A stretch of 64,000 nucleotides of DNA from Siphonodentalium dalli (GCA_032622095.1 CP136061.1:9204447-9268446), one strand, 5' to 3'. Positions 44,439 to 55,565 are shown, numbered from the stretch's first letter. The notes: generated from the letters alone by a model not told the origin. Numbers and translations: made by a program.

Positions 44439-45278
44439 ATGGTGCCTGGAGTTGGAAGATGTTTCTTTGCTGCCGATTCTCGTGCAAATAATTTTGACAA
44501 ATATCCACAGCCGAAAGATATAAATATTGAATACAAAATTATTCGAGGCGCGTCCATTGAGCTGTTGAAAGATGAGACAGTTGTAATATTGTCATCGTGG
44601 GAGAAATCATCCGATACACAGGTTATTGTCAAAATAGCGGCCGGCATCAATGACTTCTTGGATAAAAGAGGACAGTTCATTCGCCCTAATGACAATTCCG
44701 CTGAAACAGTTTTCAATCGGTTGGTAGAATTTGAATCGGCTATAAAGAAAATATTTCCAACTGCGTTAGTTGGGTTTGTGAACATTCCAACTTGCTGTTT
44801 TGAGAAATATTATTCTACATATAACATTGTCCTGTCTGAGTTTGGTTTGAAGTCATCCGACGTTATTCGATACCAAAAAACAATTAACCGGAATATTGTT
44901 GAGATCAATTCATTGATTAAATTACATAACTGCACCAAGCAGTCCTACACTGGGTGTTGGACCATATCGTGGGATCAACAAATTATAAAGAGAGTCAAAA
45001 ACAAGCGTTTGCGAAGTAAAAAGAGATATATGTACGGTAACCTTTATGATGGCCTGCATGCAGTATCTGAGGTGAAGAAGCAGTGGTTCAATGTTTTGAT
45101 TCAGGCATTTAGAGCCGAAGTGAATTTTTTTGCAAAATTTTCAGGATTTGGATGTAGTTATATTGGCCAATATATTATTAACCTTTTTGAGTCAGACATT
45201 GAGTGCTTATCAAGTTCTGATTCAGATTCAGAGTCAGATCGTAGTGTTGACTTTATTTGTTTCAAGAGACATAAATAA
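44439..45278 (+). CDS. SGNH (GDSL-type) hydrolase-like ORF of the LTR element
   Basis: A 279-codon ORF between the leader and gag, a place where typical Ty3/gypsy elements have nothing. The SGNH family blocks are present in order: ADSR with Ser14 (block I, GDS with G replaced by A), GAS with Gly37 (block II), GIND with Asn71 (block III), and DGLH with Asp204 and His207 (block V, the DxxH catalytic pair). Between them are alternating hydrophobic strands such as TVVILSSW and QVIVKIAAG. The C-terminus is acidic and Ser-rich, then ends KRHK. SGNH enzymes cleave ester bonds in lipids or sugars; the substrate here is unknown. The start is the first ATG (44439), with GTG codons upstream ignored. The stop TAA is 2 bases before the gag ATG, in another frame, so gag could be made by reinitiation. 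Role in the element is unknown. Confidence 0.75.
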   Translation: MVPGVGRCFFAADSRANNFDKYPQPKDINIEYKIIRGASIELLKDETVVILSSWEKSSDTQVIVKIAAGINDFLDKRGQFIRPNDNSAETVFNRLVEFESAIKKIFPTALVGFVNIPTCCFEKYYSTYNIVLSEFGLKSSDVIRYQKTINRNIVEINSLIKLHNCTKQSYTGCWTISWDQQIIKRVKNKRLRSKKRYMYGNLYDGLHAVSEVKKQWFNVLIQAFRAEVNFFAKFSGFGCSYIGQYIINLFESDIECLSSSDSDSESDRSVDFICFKRHK

Positions 45279-45280
45279 AT

Positions 45281-46210
45281 ATGGCATCATTTGTTGCACC
45301 TCCTCCTGATAAATTTCTTGGGCGACAGGGTGATGATTTTGAAGGGTGGTTGGAACGGTTTGAATACTGGGCCCAAGTGTATGCACCAAAGAAATATTTA
45401 GAAATATTCCCTACATTACTGGGTGATGAAGCATTTTCAGTTTTTCGAGCCATACCAAAGGAAAAGAAAACAGAATGGGATAGGGTAATTGAGGTTTTTA
45501 TAGAGGCTTACTCTTCGGTGGCTTTCGTGGATGCATTTCGAGCTGAGCTGACAAATCGATCTCGGAAAACAGGTGAGAATCTAGCAGCGTATATTGGTGA
45601 ATTGCGGAGATTAGTGACAAAAGCTTATCCCAAATACAATGTGGAGGCAAAAGAGGATGTAGTTTTAACTCGGTTCCTTGCCGGTATTGGGGAAATAGGT
45701 ATGAAAATTCGGAGGAAAGAGCCAAAATCTGTTCAAAATGCATTAGAATTGGCTGCGAAATTGGAAGTTCGCAATAGTATTGAGAAAAAACACATTGCAG
45801 AAGTAAATATGATCCAAGCTCATGGGAACTCCCATGAGGCAAGTACTGAATTTGTTGCTCTTCAAAGTCAGCTCGACCGAATGCAAGAGCAGATAGCTGC
45901 ACTTAGTGTTTCAGATCGGGGTCAGCCACAATCTAGAGGGAGATTCTCTGCTATGGAGGGGGTCACCTGTTACGGTTGTCGTGGTATTGGTCATTTATAT
46001 CGTGAATGTCCCACTGTCTCAAAACAAAGGGGTCGTACGGGAGTTCAGAGAGGTAGCTCACACCCGCGAGGTCAAGGTCGTGGTCGAGGTTCATATTCAC
46101 GTGGATTTTACCCCCAAAACAGACAGCAATATGATTCAAGAGATTCAGGTCAAGATTTAAACAGACAGCGATATGATTCAAGAGATTCAGGTCAAGATTT
46201 AAACTATTAG
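45281..46210 (+). CDS. Gag polyprotein of the LTR element
   Basis: A 309-codon ORF. The N-terminal two thirds (PDKFLGRQGDDFEGWLERFE, then FPTLLGDEAFSVFRAIP and YIGELRRLVTKAYP) fit the capsid region of Ty3/gypsy Gag. A zinc knuckle, CYGCRGIGHLYREC (CX2CX4HX4C), starts at residue 230 and is followed by an Arg/Gly-rich RNA-binding tail. The last 30 residues are a 14-residue unit, QYDSRDSGQDLNR, present twice and carrying the frameshift site. Gag forms the particle and packages the RNA. The start ATG lies 2 bases after the stop of the preceding ORF. Confidence 0.93.
   Translation: MASFVAPPPDKFLGRQGDDFEGWLERFEYWAQVYAPKKYLEIFPTLLGDEAFSVFRAIPKEKKTEWDRVIEVFIEAYSSVAFVDAFRAELTNRSRKTGENLAAYIGELRRLVTKAYPKYNVEAKEDVVLTRFLAGIGEIGMKIRRKEPKSVQNALELAAKLEVRNSIEKKHIAEVNMIQAHGNSHEASTEFVALQSQLDRMQEQIAALSVSDRGQPQSRGRFSAMEGVTCYGCRGIGHLYRECPTVSKQRGRTGVQRGSSHPRGQGRGRGSYSRGFYPQNRQQYDSRDSGQDLNRQRYDSRDSGQDLNY
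46198..46204 (+). promoter_or_regulatory. -1 ribosomal frameshift site TTTAAAC
   Basis: T TTA AAC in the gag frame, two codons before the gag TAG (46208-46210), is a classical slippery heptamer. A -1 slip enters the pol frame, which is open from there. A second in-frame copy of TTTAAAC at 46156-46162, created by the 42-bp duplication at the gag end, would lead to an early stop in the -1 frame. A small GGCT...AGCC stem may lie just after the site; a pseudoknot was not worked out. Confidence 0.85.
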
Positions 46211-49200
46211 TGGCTGGGATTGAGCCCGAAATGCCGGCCTCTGAAGTTAAACAATTGGGCGACGTGTCAGACTTAAAGAGTCTATCTTCTCTGATATTGG
46301 TCACTATTGATGGGGTACAAACCAAGGTATTAGTGGATACAGGTTCTTCAGTGTGTATAATTAGTGACAAATTTAGGAAGAGTCATGAGATATTGAGATC
46401 TAGAAAACTTATTCCAATCAAAATATCTGCTACATCTGTTAATGATCAACCTGTTGAATTACTGGGTGAATTAAGGATCTCAATATCAGTTGGTGCTAAA
46501 CAGTTTGATTATATGTTTCTTGTTGCTAACTGTGTAGCATTTCCGGCTCTTATAGGGTGGAATTTTATTAAGGATGCTGGAGGTGTCATTGACTCGCAAA
46601 CTGGTGTGCTGCAGATTGGAAATGAAGCAATTCCATTTCTCCCAAAATGGCGTGCATATCCTCAGGTCTGCTCAGTGTCTATGTTCAATGAAGAATGGAT
46701 TCCAGCCAGAAGTGAGAAGTTAATTAAGGTACGTTTAGAGTCAGCCCATAGTTATGACATTGTTTGTGATGGAATGACCGGTGTTATTGAACCAGATGGA
46801 ATTTTTCAGAATGACTGTGGTTTGATGATAGCTAGGTCAGCAGGTGTAGCTAAGGACTCCACAACTATAGCACATATTATGAATGTGAGCATGGCTCCGA
46901 TATTGCTAAATCAGAATACGCCATTGGGAAGTTTTCATTTGGCCGTTGATTCAGGTACAAAAATTGCTCGAGTAGGTGTGTATGAATTGTTTAATGACAA
47001 AGTTTGTGACCAGAATATCAACGTAAATGTTGTGAACACAAACACTGAAATCGATAAGGTGAGTTTGAATGTGGATATTAATTATCAAAAGTTAACACAT
47101 TCCCAAAGACGTAAAGTAGACAAATTAATTGTCGATTACCAAGATGTGTTTAGCACAGGTCCCGATGACCTTGGTAGAACAGGGTTGGTCAAACATGTGA
47201 TAAATACTGGCAATGAGAGACCAATAAAACAACCCCCACGGCGTATTCCTCATGGTTTAAGGAATGAAGTTGATGGAACGTTATCACAAATGATTCAGTC
47301 AGGGATTGTCGAACCCAGTCAAAGTCCATGGTGTTCTCCAATAGTGCTAGTGAGAAAAAAAGATGGATCACTACGGTTTTGCATTGATTATAGGCGTGTA
47401 AACGCCATTACACAGAAAGACGCACACCCTTTACCACGCATTGATGACTGTATCGATACTCTATCTGGTGCAAAGTTTCTAAGTACGATTGATATGGCGT
47501 CATGTTATTGGCAGATTAACATGGATGAGTCTGATAAAAGCAAGACAGCTTTTTCAACAGGAACTGGATTGTATCAATTTAACGTTTTACCTTTCGGTTT
47601 GTCCAACGCTCCGGCTACCTGCCAACGCTTAATGGAAATGGTTCTGACAGGAATGAATTGGAGAAACTGTCTGGTCTATATTGACGACGTGATTTTGTTC
47701 ACTTCAGATTTTGAGTCTCATTTGGAAGCTTTATCTGAAGTCTTTACTCGCCTCAGAAGTGCCGGCTTAAAAGCAAAACCTGTCAAATGTCATTTGTTCC
47801 AGGATAAAGTAACTTTCTTGGGTCACCAGGTTTCGGCACAAGGTGTAGAACCAGATTTCACAAATATTGAGAAGGTAAGGATGTTCCCTGTTCCCTTAAC
47901 AGTGAAAGAAGTTAAGAGTTTTCTGGGCTTAGCATCTTATTATCGACGTTTTATTCTTAATTTTTCTGATGTAGCATCGCCTCTTAATGAACTCATGAAT
48001 AAAGATGCTAAATTTGTATGGTCAAATGAATGTGCCAGAGCATTTGAGACGTTGAAAGTGAAACTAACAACTAAACCCATTTTAGCTTATCCAGATTTTA
48101 CTAAGCCATTTATAATTCAAACTGATTCATCAAATCAAGCAGTGGGCTCAGTGCTGTCACAACATTTGAATGGGAAGGAACATGTCATAGCATATGCAAG
48201 TGCCGCCCTGTCAAAAACAGCTAGGAGATGGAGCACTTATGACAGAGAATTTTGGGCAATTGTATGGGCAATCAGGCATTTTCGACCTTATCTGGTAGGA
48301 GTACATTTCGAAGTTTTTACTGATCATAAACCCCTAGTGAATTGCAGAGATCTGAAAGCTGGATCTGACCCAACTGGGAGAAGAGAAAGGTGGGCTATTG
48401 AGCTCTCAGCATATGATTTTGTGATTAGACACAAAGATGGAGTGGCGAATGGAAACGCAGATGCATTGTCAAGAATAATATTTGCTGAAAGGGAAACTCC
48501 AGGTGAGGCAGCATATAGCAGCTTCCCTCGGGGGATTCCGGTAGCTAATAAGAATGACTGCTCTTCTGGTGAGGTAGCATATAGCCGCTTCCCAGGAGTT
48601 AGTCAGGAAAACAATGACATATGTGCCACTACCATTGATCAGAAGGAAGGCTTGGTTGATTTCAAGAGAACACTTAATGGAATGGGTCATAAACAGGAAG
48701 CTGACCCGGATATACGACTGATTTTAGAGATGATGAAGGCCTCTGAGCCTAGCAGTAGACCAGGGTGCCCAGTTGGTTGTTCGAAAGTGTTGAGAAGTTT
48801 ATGGACACAGTGGAACAGACTGGTGTTGAAGGAGGGTATTCTTCATAGAAGTTGGGAAAATGAAATGGAGGGAGATAACTGGCTTCAAGCAGTGGTACCA
48901 TTGAGTTGTCGTGAAGAAGTTATAAAAGAAGCACATGATGGTTCATCTGGATGTCATTTGGGTATTGACAAGACAGTGCGGAAACTTCGTTCACGATTCT
49001 ATTGGTACAATATGGATAAAGATGTGGAACAGTGGTGTTTATCATGCCAAACATGTGCAGCATGCAAGCCTCCACTCCGGAAAGCACATCATGAGATGCA
49101 AGTGGATAGGGCAGGATATCCTTTTGAACGAGTAGCACTTGATATTGTTGGGCCTTTACCTCAGACAGAGAATGGAAACAGATTCATATTGGTAGTGTCT

Positions 49201-50358
49201 GATTATTTTACGAAATGGCCAGAAGCATTCGCTATAAAGGACCACACTGCAGAAACAGTAGCAAGGGTTTTGGTTCAAGAGGTATTTTGCCGATTTGGAA
49301 CCCCATCACAATTACATTCAGATCAAGGTGCCGAATTTACATCAAAGTTGTTTAAAAGTATGTGTGACTTGTTTGACATAGAGAAAACTCGGACAACACC
49401 ATATCATCCTCAGTCCGATGGATTGGTAGAAAGGTTAAACAGAACTCTCATTGGTATGCTTAGGTCTGTTATTGAGGATAACCAGAGAGAATGGGATCAG
49501 CATTTACCAACAGTTTTATTGGCATATCGATCTAGCGTTCACTCTTCTACTAAATTTACCCCTCATTTTCTCATGTTTGGCAGAGAGGTCACGCTTCCTA
49601 TAGATTTGATGTATGGAGGAAGTCACGAGAGGATTGATAATCTATCGGAATTTGCTGGAAAGCTCAGGAAGAGGTTAGACTTTAGTTTTGATAAGGTTCG
49701 GGATAATGCTAGGTCTGCTCAAGAGAGACAGAAACATTTCTTCGACAAGAGGAAACAAGGTCCAAATTATGCCATTGGTGATCTTGTTATGGTATACAAA
49801 CCATCTGCAAAGAAAGGTCAATGTCCAAAACTGTGTAAGAAATGGGTCGGTCCTTTCAAAATTATAAAGATAATATCTGATGTAGTTTATAAGGTTCAAA
49901 TGGTCGAAGGCCGGACACAGAAGGTTGTGCATTATGAGAGAATAACACCATTTAGGGGGGTTTACAATTCAGTTAGAAATAGAAACAATAACTCAGCAGC
50001 CAAAAGGACAAATAGTATGGGACAAGATAATGGGATCATACCTGACCATCGCCAGAACTCATATGTATCACACCATGGGACTTATCAAGCTATGGAGATT
50101 GAAAATGATTCCCATAACGATGAATCACCTGAAGCAGAGGTAAGTTCTGAGTCCTCTAGTGGTGATGAAGGTGAATCTCTGGGGTTACAGCCTCAAGCTC
50201 TGGTAACACAACTCCCCCGGTCTGACACGTTGCCCAATATCAGCCCTCGGTTGGATGAGGTAGTTGAGCCAACGGACAGTTGGAGATCACATAGAACACG
50301 TACTGGCAGACTGACAAGGAAGCCGGCTCGTTTGGAATCCTATCAGGTTTTCGATTAG
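46205..50358 (+). CDS. Pol polyprotein of the LTR element (protease, RT, RNase H, integrase)
   Basis: Open in the -1 frame relative to gag; the true N-terminus comes from frameshifting, as there is no ATG at the start. Numbered from the codon at 46210: protease active site VDTGSS with Asp43; RT with YIDD at 490-493; RNase H segment with TDSSNQAVGS and FTDHKPL; integrase zinc-binding part ending CLSCQTC; integrase catalytic core with Asp978, Asp1038 and Glu1074, an exact D,D-35-E; and a GPF motif (VGPFKIIKII, near 49850). The tail is acidic and Ser-rich with no chromodomain. It processes the polyprotein, copies the RNA and inserts the DNA. All catalytic residues are present, with no stops. Confidence 0.96.
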
Positions 50359-50664
50359 GAAGTTCTTGTAATAACTCTTGATATACTGATTTTACAATCT
50401 GTCATACTGTTATTGTTAGTAGCATATGATAAAATAATTTTAATTTGTATAGATTGGTGTCAAACAAGGAAAGTAATAATAATTATTATTATGACAATAT
50501 GTACAGTTGGAGACTTTTAAATTGTAAAGTTGTTCTGTGTCATAGGACGAGCATATAACTCGGTGACATTGTATATAAGTTAACTAACAGAGTAGTTGTC
50601 AAGATTTCCAGGTTCTAGTATGGTTTTGATGTCCGAACATGTGGACATGTTCTTGTTGAGGCAT
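50359..50664 (+). other. Non-coding region between pol and the 3' LTR
   Basis: About 300 bases, AT-rich with an AATAATAATTATTATTATGA stretch. No env-like ORF is present. Confidence 0.7.
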
Positions 50665-50671
50665 GGAGGAA
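50665..50671 (+). promoter_or_regulatory. Polypurine tract
   Basis: GGAGGAA directly before the 3' LTR TGTAATG is the expected plus-strand primer. It is short, as in many Ty3/gypsy elements. Confidence 0.7.
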
Positions 50672-50897
50672 TGTAATGAACTACGAAAGGCTGATGAATG
50701 GTGTACACATCTGCGGATTGGAGTTGGCCTCTTGGGTCGACAGGAAGTGGGGCGAGACGGACGAAGAGCGAGTTGAACGGACAGAGATAAGCGGGAACGA
50801 GAGAGAGGGAAGAAAGGACGAGGAAAAGAGATACGATAGTGTGCGAAGGACAGAAGAGATCTAGGTGAGTTAAAGAGTATATTAGAGGGCCATTACA
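50672..50897 (+). repeat. 3' LTR
   Basis: 226 bp, same sequence as 44007-44232. It is followed by AAAA and then TACGACAAT, the end of repeat R2. Confidence 0.95.
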
Positions 50898-50910
50898 AAA
50901 ATACGACAAT

Positions 50911-52110
50911 AGCTCCGGACAATCGAATTTATTGTGTCGGGCAAACAGGTCGCAAATCGGGTACGTCCAAATTTTCTCCTGAAAATTATTATTAATTTCA
51001 ACAATTTTGACGTTTTTGATTTGCTTACCTTCAGAGGAATCAGTTGGTAAATTATCCGTTAATATACTAACTATACAGTGGATATGATAACATCTGTGTA
51101 AGTATATGACATTTTCTTCAATTGATTAATGGATCACAATTAAACGCTATATTATTATATATTTTTTCGTGACACTGACCACAGGCAGTCTGGCAGTGGT
51201 AGTTTTATAAAAAAAAAAGGACTATAAGTAAGAATGAAGTCATTTATTTACAACAACGGTCACATCATTCTCATGAAAAAGGTTTATAAAACTACCAAAA
51301 CCTGTGGTGACACTGACAAACAACACAGTAAGCTGGTAAGTAACCAGGTCTGGCAAATGTAACCTTATGTAACCTTATGTTGTTAGTGGACGCTGGCTTC
51401 TATAGATGCCACTATATCCACCTCTGATTCTTCATCTTCTATTTCTCCGAACTCTCCTGCATTTTTTTTTTTTTTTTGATTGATCGTATCATGTGAGAAC
51501 ATCTACAATACTACATCTATCTATATCTATATACCCCATGGCCATGCCCTCAATGAACTGAGGATTATTAGGGGGCGCATGAATAAAAGATAATTACATG
51601 GGTGAAAGATTTTTTTTGTTTTTTTGTTTATTATTAAAATCAGAGCATTTGAGTTCTATATACCATTCTTTTGACACTATCAATTTCAATATCAATCATG
51701 ACTATGGTGATCGGGCTGGTGGTGGTTTTGTGGAGGAGCCCTGCTTGCCCTTACAAGTTACAGGGTTCATAGAAGTGACTGTGGAGGGCATCCTTAAACA
51801 TACAGCTACAATAGCTGTGTTCAGATAACCTAGCTGTATTCAGCTATATAATATACTCTCAAACCGGCTGTTTTTCGATAATAAACTAGAAGCGCTAATT
51901 TGCGCATCGAAATTAGGCTACCATATTCTCCGGCCACCCTCAACCAAATCAAAACTGTCGCTTGTTTTCTGAAAAAGTGTTGTCTTTTGTCGACACGGCG
52001 ATGCTGATTTTGTATGAAAACTTACTACGGCGGTCGATGTCATCATGTCAGTAAATATTCTGGGGACTATGCTAAATGCATTCATTAAGGACTTTGCTAT
52101 TATAAAAACA
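50911..52110. other. Unassigned stretch with a small hairpin
   Basis: No gene is supported. TGGTAGTTTTATAAA (51197) pairs with TTTATAAAACTACCA (ending 51297), with GTGACACTGAC repeated outside on both sides. T- and A-runs occur. A 76-codon plus frame at 51598-51828 has no domain. Confidence 0.5.
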
Positions 52111-52120
52111 TGATCAAAAA

Positions 52121-52229
52121 TTGTTAGGCCAAAGCATTCTCTTATATATGCGATGCAACCTATGGTCGACTCATATATAAGAGGGTCTTTAATGCTGCAC
52201 CAGCACAGCTCCCATCATTAAAGGGTTAA
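52121..52229. mobile_element. piggyBac-type element, right-end fragment
   Basis: TTGTTAGGCCAAAGCATTCT and a degraded hairpin of the 5.4-kb family lead to CTGCACCAGCACAGCTCCCA and end AAAGGG|TTAA (TTAA at 52226-52229). The left end is missing. The sequence between hairpin and tip matches the right side of the 10.2-kb element. Confidence 0.75.
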
Positions 52230-52283
52230 CTGGGAAGTTTATCATCTCTTTCCAGCTTTCCTATTTCAAAATGATTTCTACAG

Positions 52284-52718
52284 ATGGCAGTTACAAAGTT
52301 GGAGACATATCAAGTGTCTTATCCAGTGTGGATTGCACCATGTGTCTTATCCGGTGTGGATTGTGTCTTATCCGGTGTGGATTGCACCAAAAAGAAATTC
52401 AAAAGAAAGCTCCCGAACACAGATGATGACAAAGAGAAGGGGTGTGATGAGCAAAACCATAAACTCTTCAAGCTATTTAGTATGCCGCCAGCAAAATCGT
52501 CAAAAAATGACAAATCCGCTGATCATGCTGCTAAAACTGTTCCAGAGAAAGGTGCTGACAAAATGACAAAAACAAATCACGTTCAAGAGAAGCATGTAGA
52601 GACTCCTGAAATCGTGAGTACAATGTGTACAGACAATACCTGCGGTTTTTGTTCGAATACTGAAAGCACTTCGGTGGATTTTACGCTATACAAAACTGTT
52701 ATTTACATGTATTATTAG
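52284..52718 (+). CDS. Lys-rich hypothetical ORF, uncertain
   Basis: 144 codons. The start has two near-repeats of SGVDC from a duplicated 18-27-bp segment, then a long Lys/Asp/Glu-rich stretch (KKKFKRKLPNTDDDKEKG), then CTDNTCGFCSNTES. The composition looks more like coding than its neighbours, so it may be an exon or a decayed gene piece, but no family is recognised and the end runs into the next repeat element. It could also be chance. Confidence 0.25.
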   Translation: MAVTKLETYQVSYPVWIAPCVLSGVDCVLSGVDCTKKKFKRKLPNTDDDKEKGCDEQNHKLFKLFSMPPAKSSKNDKSADHAAKTVPEKGADKMTKTNHVQEKHVETPEIVSTMCTDNTCGFCSNTESTSVDFTLYKTVIYMYY

Positions 52719-54351
52719 CTCAACTTACTTTGTAAGTTTGAGCTATTGCCATGGCTTGGCGTCCGTCATCCGTGTGTCCGTCAACAATTTCCTTTGGCGC
52801 GGGCTACAGGTCGTATCTTTGGTCTGATCTTTATGAAATTTGTCATGAATGTTGACATTGACATGGCCGCTGGTGGCCATCTTGGATTTCAAAATTAAAT
52901 CCATTTGCTCGGGCTACAGGCCGTACTGTTTGTGTGATCATCATAAAATTTGTCATGAATGTTGACGAAGAAACTGAAGGAGGGGAAGAAAGGGCGAATA
53001 AAAGCACTCAATCACACATTAGCAGTACCTTAACCTACCTGTACAAATTTTGTATTCAGACATCGACACTGTATATACATGTATGACATACCGGTACGCA
53101 GCAATTATGGGGATGATGGTTACACTCCGAATGGAGGTTGCTCATAAGTGAGTGCAAAGAAGAAGAAGTGTAAGTGTAAGTTGACATTTACATGTAGATG
53201 GGAAACGAGTAATTTTAGGATCATTCGGCCAAAAAACATGGCCGCTGGTGGCCATCTTGGATTTTACTCTTTGCATCACTAAATCCTTTGACACATCCTA
53301 CAGACCACATCTCTGATCCGATCATCACCAAACTTCATATCGATCATCGGGGTGACCTCTAGATGGGAAAGAGTCATTTTGGGGTCATTTGGCCAAAAAA
53401 CATGGCCGCCATCAGCCATCTTGGATTTACTCTTTGCATCACTAAATACTTTGGCGCGGGCTACAGGTCGTATCTTAGGTCTGATATTTATGAAATTTGT
53501 CATGAATGTTGACATTGACATGTAGATGGGAACGAGTCATTTTGGGGTCATTCGGCCAAAAAACATGGCGTCTGGTGGCCATCTTGGATTTCAAAATTAA
53601 ATCCATTGGCGCGGGCTACATGCCGTACTGTTTGTGTGATCATCATTAAATTTGTCATGAATGTTGACATTTACATGTAGATGGGAACGAGTAATTTTAG
53701 GATCATTCGGCCAAAAAACATGGCCGCCGGCAGCCATATTGGATTTTACTCTTTGCATCACTAAATACTTTGACACACCCTACATACCACATCCCTAATC
53801 TGATCATCAGCAAACTTCATATGGATCATCGGGGTGACCTCTTGATGGGAACGAGTCATTTTGGGGTCATTCAGCAAAATTATATGGTCACCAATGGCCA
53901 TTTTGGATTTTACTCTTTGTATGACTAAATATTTCTACAAAATCCATTAGCATGGGTTATAGACCGATCTGTTTGTTTGATCTTCATGAAATTTGTTATG
54001 GATGTTGACATTGACATGTAGATGTGAACAAGTCATTTTGGGGTCATTCGGCAAAAAAACATGGATTGCCGGTGGCCATTTTAGAATTTACTTTTTGCAT
54101 CACTAAATCCTTTGGCACACCCTACAGACCACATTCCTGATCCGATCATTATGAAACTTGTCATGAATGTTGATATTGACATGTAGATGGGAACAAGTCA
54201 TTTTGGGGGTATTGGTCTCTCTTCACATTTCCATTTTGTCTTACTTAGACATTTCAATTAGCTCCTTTCCTAATTCCTCCATTAACTGTCAACCATTAAA
54301 TTATTCCCCTACCTAAGTTGAGCTACAGTGTCATTGACACTTTCATTTTAT
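52711..54351. repeat. Repeat family T165, copy 1
   Basis: Starts ATTATTAGCTCAACTTACTT and ends CTAAGTTGAGCTACAGTGTC followed by ATTGACACTTTCAT. In between are about seven units of ~165 bp containing ATGAAATTTGTCATGAATGT, TGACATGTAGATGGGAACGA, GTCATTTTGGGGTCATTCGG and CATGGCCGCTGGTGGCCATC. GCTCAACTTA at the left and TAAGTTGAGC at the right form a short inverted end. Two more copies lie at 54.9 and 57.8 kb. Non-coding. Confidence 0.85.
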
Positions 54352-54371
54352 TTTATTATTATTATTATTTA

Positions 54372-54472
54372 TGAAATATCTCATTCGTGTCTGGAAAGAA
54401 ATATCAAATTTTCACCAGCGGGCAGCCAGTGAAAATTTAATATTTCTTTCCAGACACGAATGAGATATTTCA
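54372..54472. repeat. Near-perfect hairpin, 44-bp arms
   Basis: TGAAATATCTCATTCGTGTC begins the left arm; the complement ends at 54472 after a 13-base loop (CAGCGGGCAGCCA). Only one or two mismatches are seen. It sits next to an ATT microsatellite and fits a miniature foldback element. Confidence 0.85.
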
Positions 54473-54873
54473 GGTATTCAAACAAAAACTGTAGGTGTTG
54501 TTTTTGTTATATGCACCTTATTAATGCTTAAAACCCACTTGCGCGTCTATCTATTGTTGTTGCTTGAGTATTATCCCGACGAATGACTTCCACCGAAGAC
54601 GCCGAGGTGTCAGCTCACCGAGGTGGTAATTATTTTGCGAGTCATTATTAGCTCAACTGTTCATTATCTAAATAATGACCGGTAAAATAATGACCACATC
54701 GGGAAGAGGAATAAACACTCCTGGTTAAGTGATCCTGCTTTTATGCTGGTGGGTCCTGGTGAATTACTATGATGTTGGTAGAGCAAAGTGATGCTATTTT
54801 GAAAATATATAGTTATTTTTTCTTAGTTGTCATTTTCACGACCTGTGGCTAATATGAACGAATGGAGAAAAGC
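54473..54873. other. Unassigned stretch with a partial T165 edge
   Basis: ATTATTAGCTCAACTG at about 54646 resembles the start of T165. Otherwise nothing is recognised. Confidence 0.45.
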
Positions 54874-55565
54874 CATTATTAGCTCAACTTACTTTGTAAG
54901 TTTGACCTATTGCCATGGTTTGGCGTCCGGCGTCCGTGTGTGCATGTGTCCGTCAACAATTTCCTTTGGCGCGGTCTACAGGTCGTACATGTACCTTTGG
55001 TCTGATCTTTATGAGATTTGTCATGAATGTTGACATTGACATGTAGATGGGAACGAGTCATTTTGGTGTCATTCGGCCAAAAAACATGGCCGCTGGCGGC
55101 CATCTTGGATTTCAAAATGCAATCCATTGGCGCGGGCTACAGGTCGTACTGTTCGTATGATCATCATGAAATTTGTCATGGATGTTAATATTGACATGTA
55201 GATGGGAACGAGTGATTTTGGGGTCGTTCGGCCAAAAAACATGGCTGCCAGCAGCCATCTTGGATTTTACTCTTTGCATGACTAAATCCTTTAGCGCGGG
55301 CTACAGGTTGTAACTTTGGTCGGAACTTCATGAAATTTGTCATGGATGTTAACAATGACATGTAGATGGGAACGAGTCATTTTGGTGTCGTTCGGCCGAA
55401 AAACGTGGCTGCCAGCAGCCATCTTGGATTTTACTCTTTGCATGACTAAATCCTTTGGCACAGGTTCGACATTTCAATTAGCACCTTTCCTATTCCTCCA
55501 TTTACTGTCAACCATTAAATTATTTCCCTACCTAAGTTGAGCTACAGTGTCATTGACACTTTCAT
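54874..55565. repeat. Repeat family T165, copy 2
   Basis: Same left edge (ATTATTAGCTCAACTTACTT) and right edge as copy 1 but only about three to four ~160-bp units, so the copies differ by unit number. Confidence 0.85.

Larger units (their letters stand above)
44007..50897 (+). mobile_element. Complete Ty3/gypsy-type LTR retrotransposon with an extra SGNH-hydrolase ORF
   Basis: A 6891-bp element with two 226-bp LTRs (TGTAATG...CATTACA) that look identical. It has a primer site two bases after the 5' LTR, a purine tract before the 3' LTR, and AAAA duplications on both flanks. In order it encodes a 279-codon SGNH-hydrolase-like ORF, gag, and pol (protease, RT, RNase H, integrase), reached by a -1 frameshift. 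The order protease-RT-RNaseH-integrase defines Ty3/gypsy. No env ORF is present. All reading frames are open and the LTRs match, so the insertion is recent and the element may still move. A chromodomain is not seen at the integrase end. Confidence 0.96.

Noticed and set aside
46210..46212. GTG at the start of the pol frame as a real initiation codon
   Set aside because: Pol is in the -1 frame behind a classical slippery site, so it is expected to be made as a Gag-Pol fusion.
50359..50671. Possible env gene after pol
   Set aside because: Only about 300 bases with no open frame; the element lacks env.
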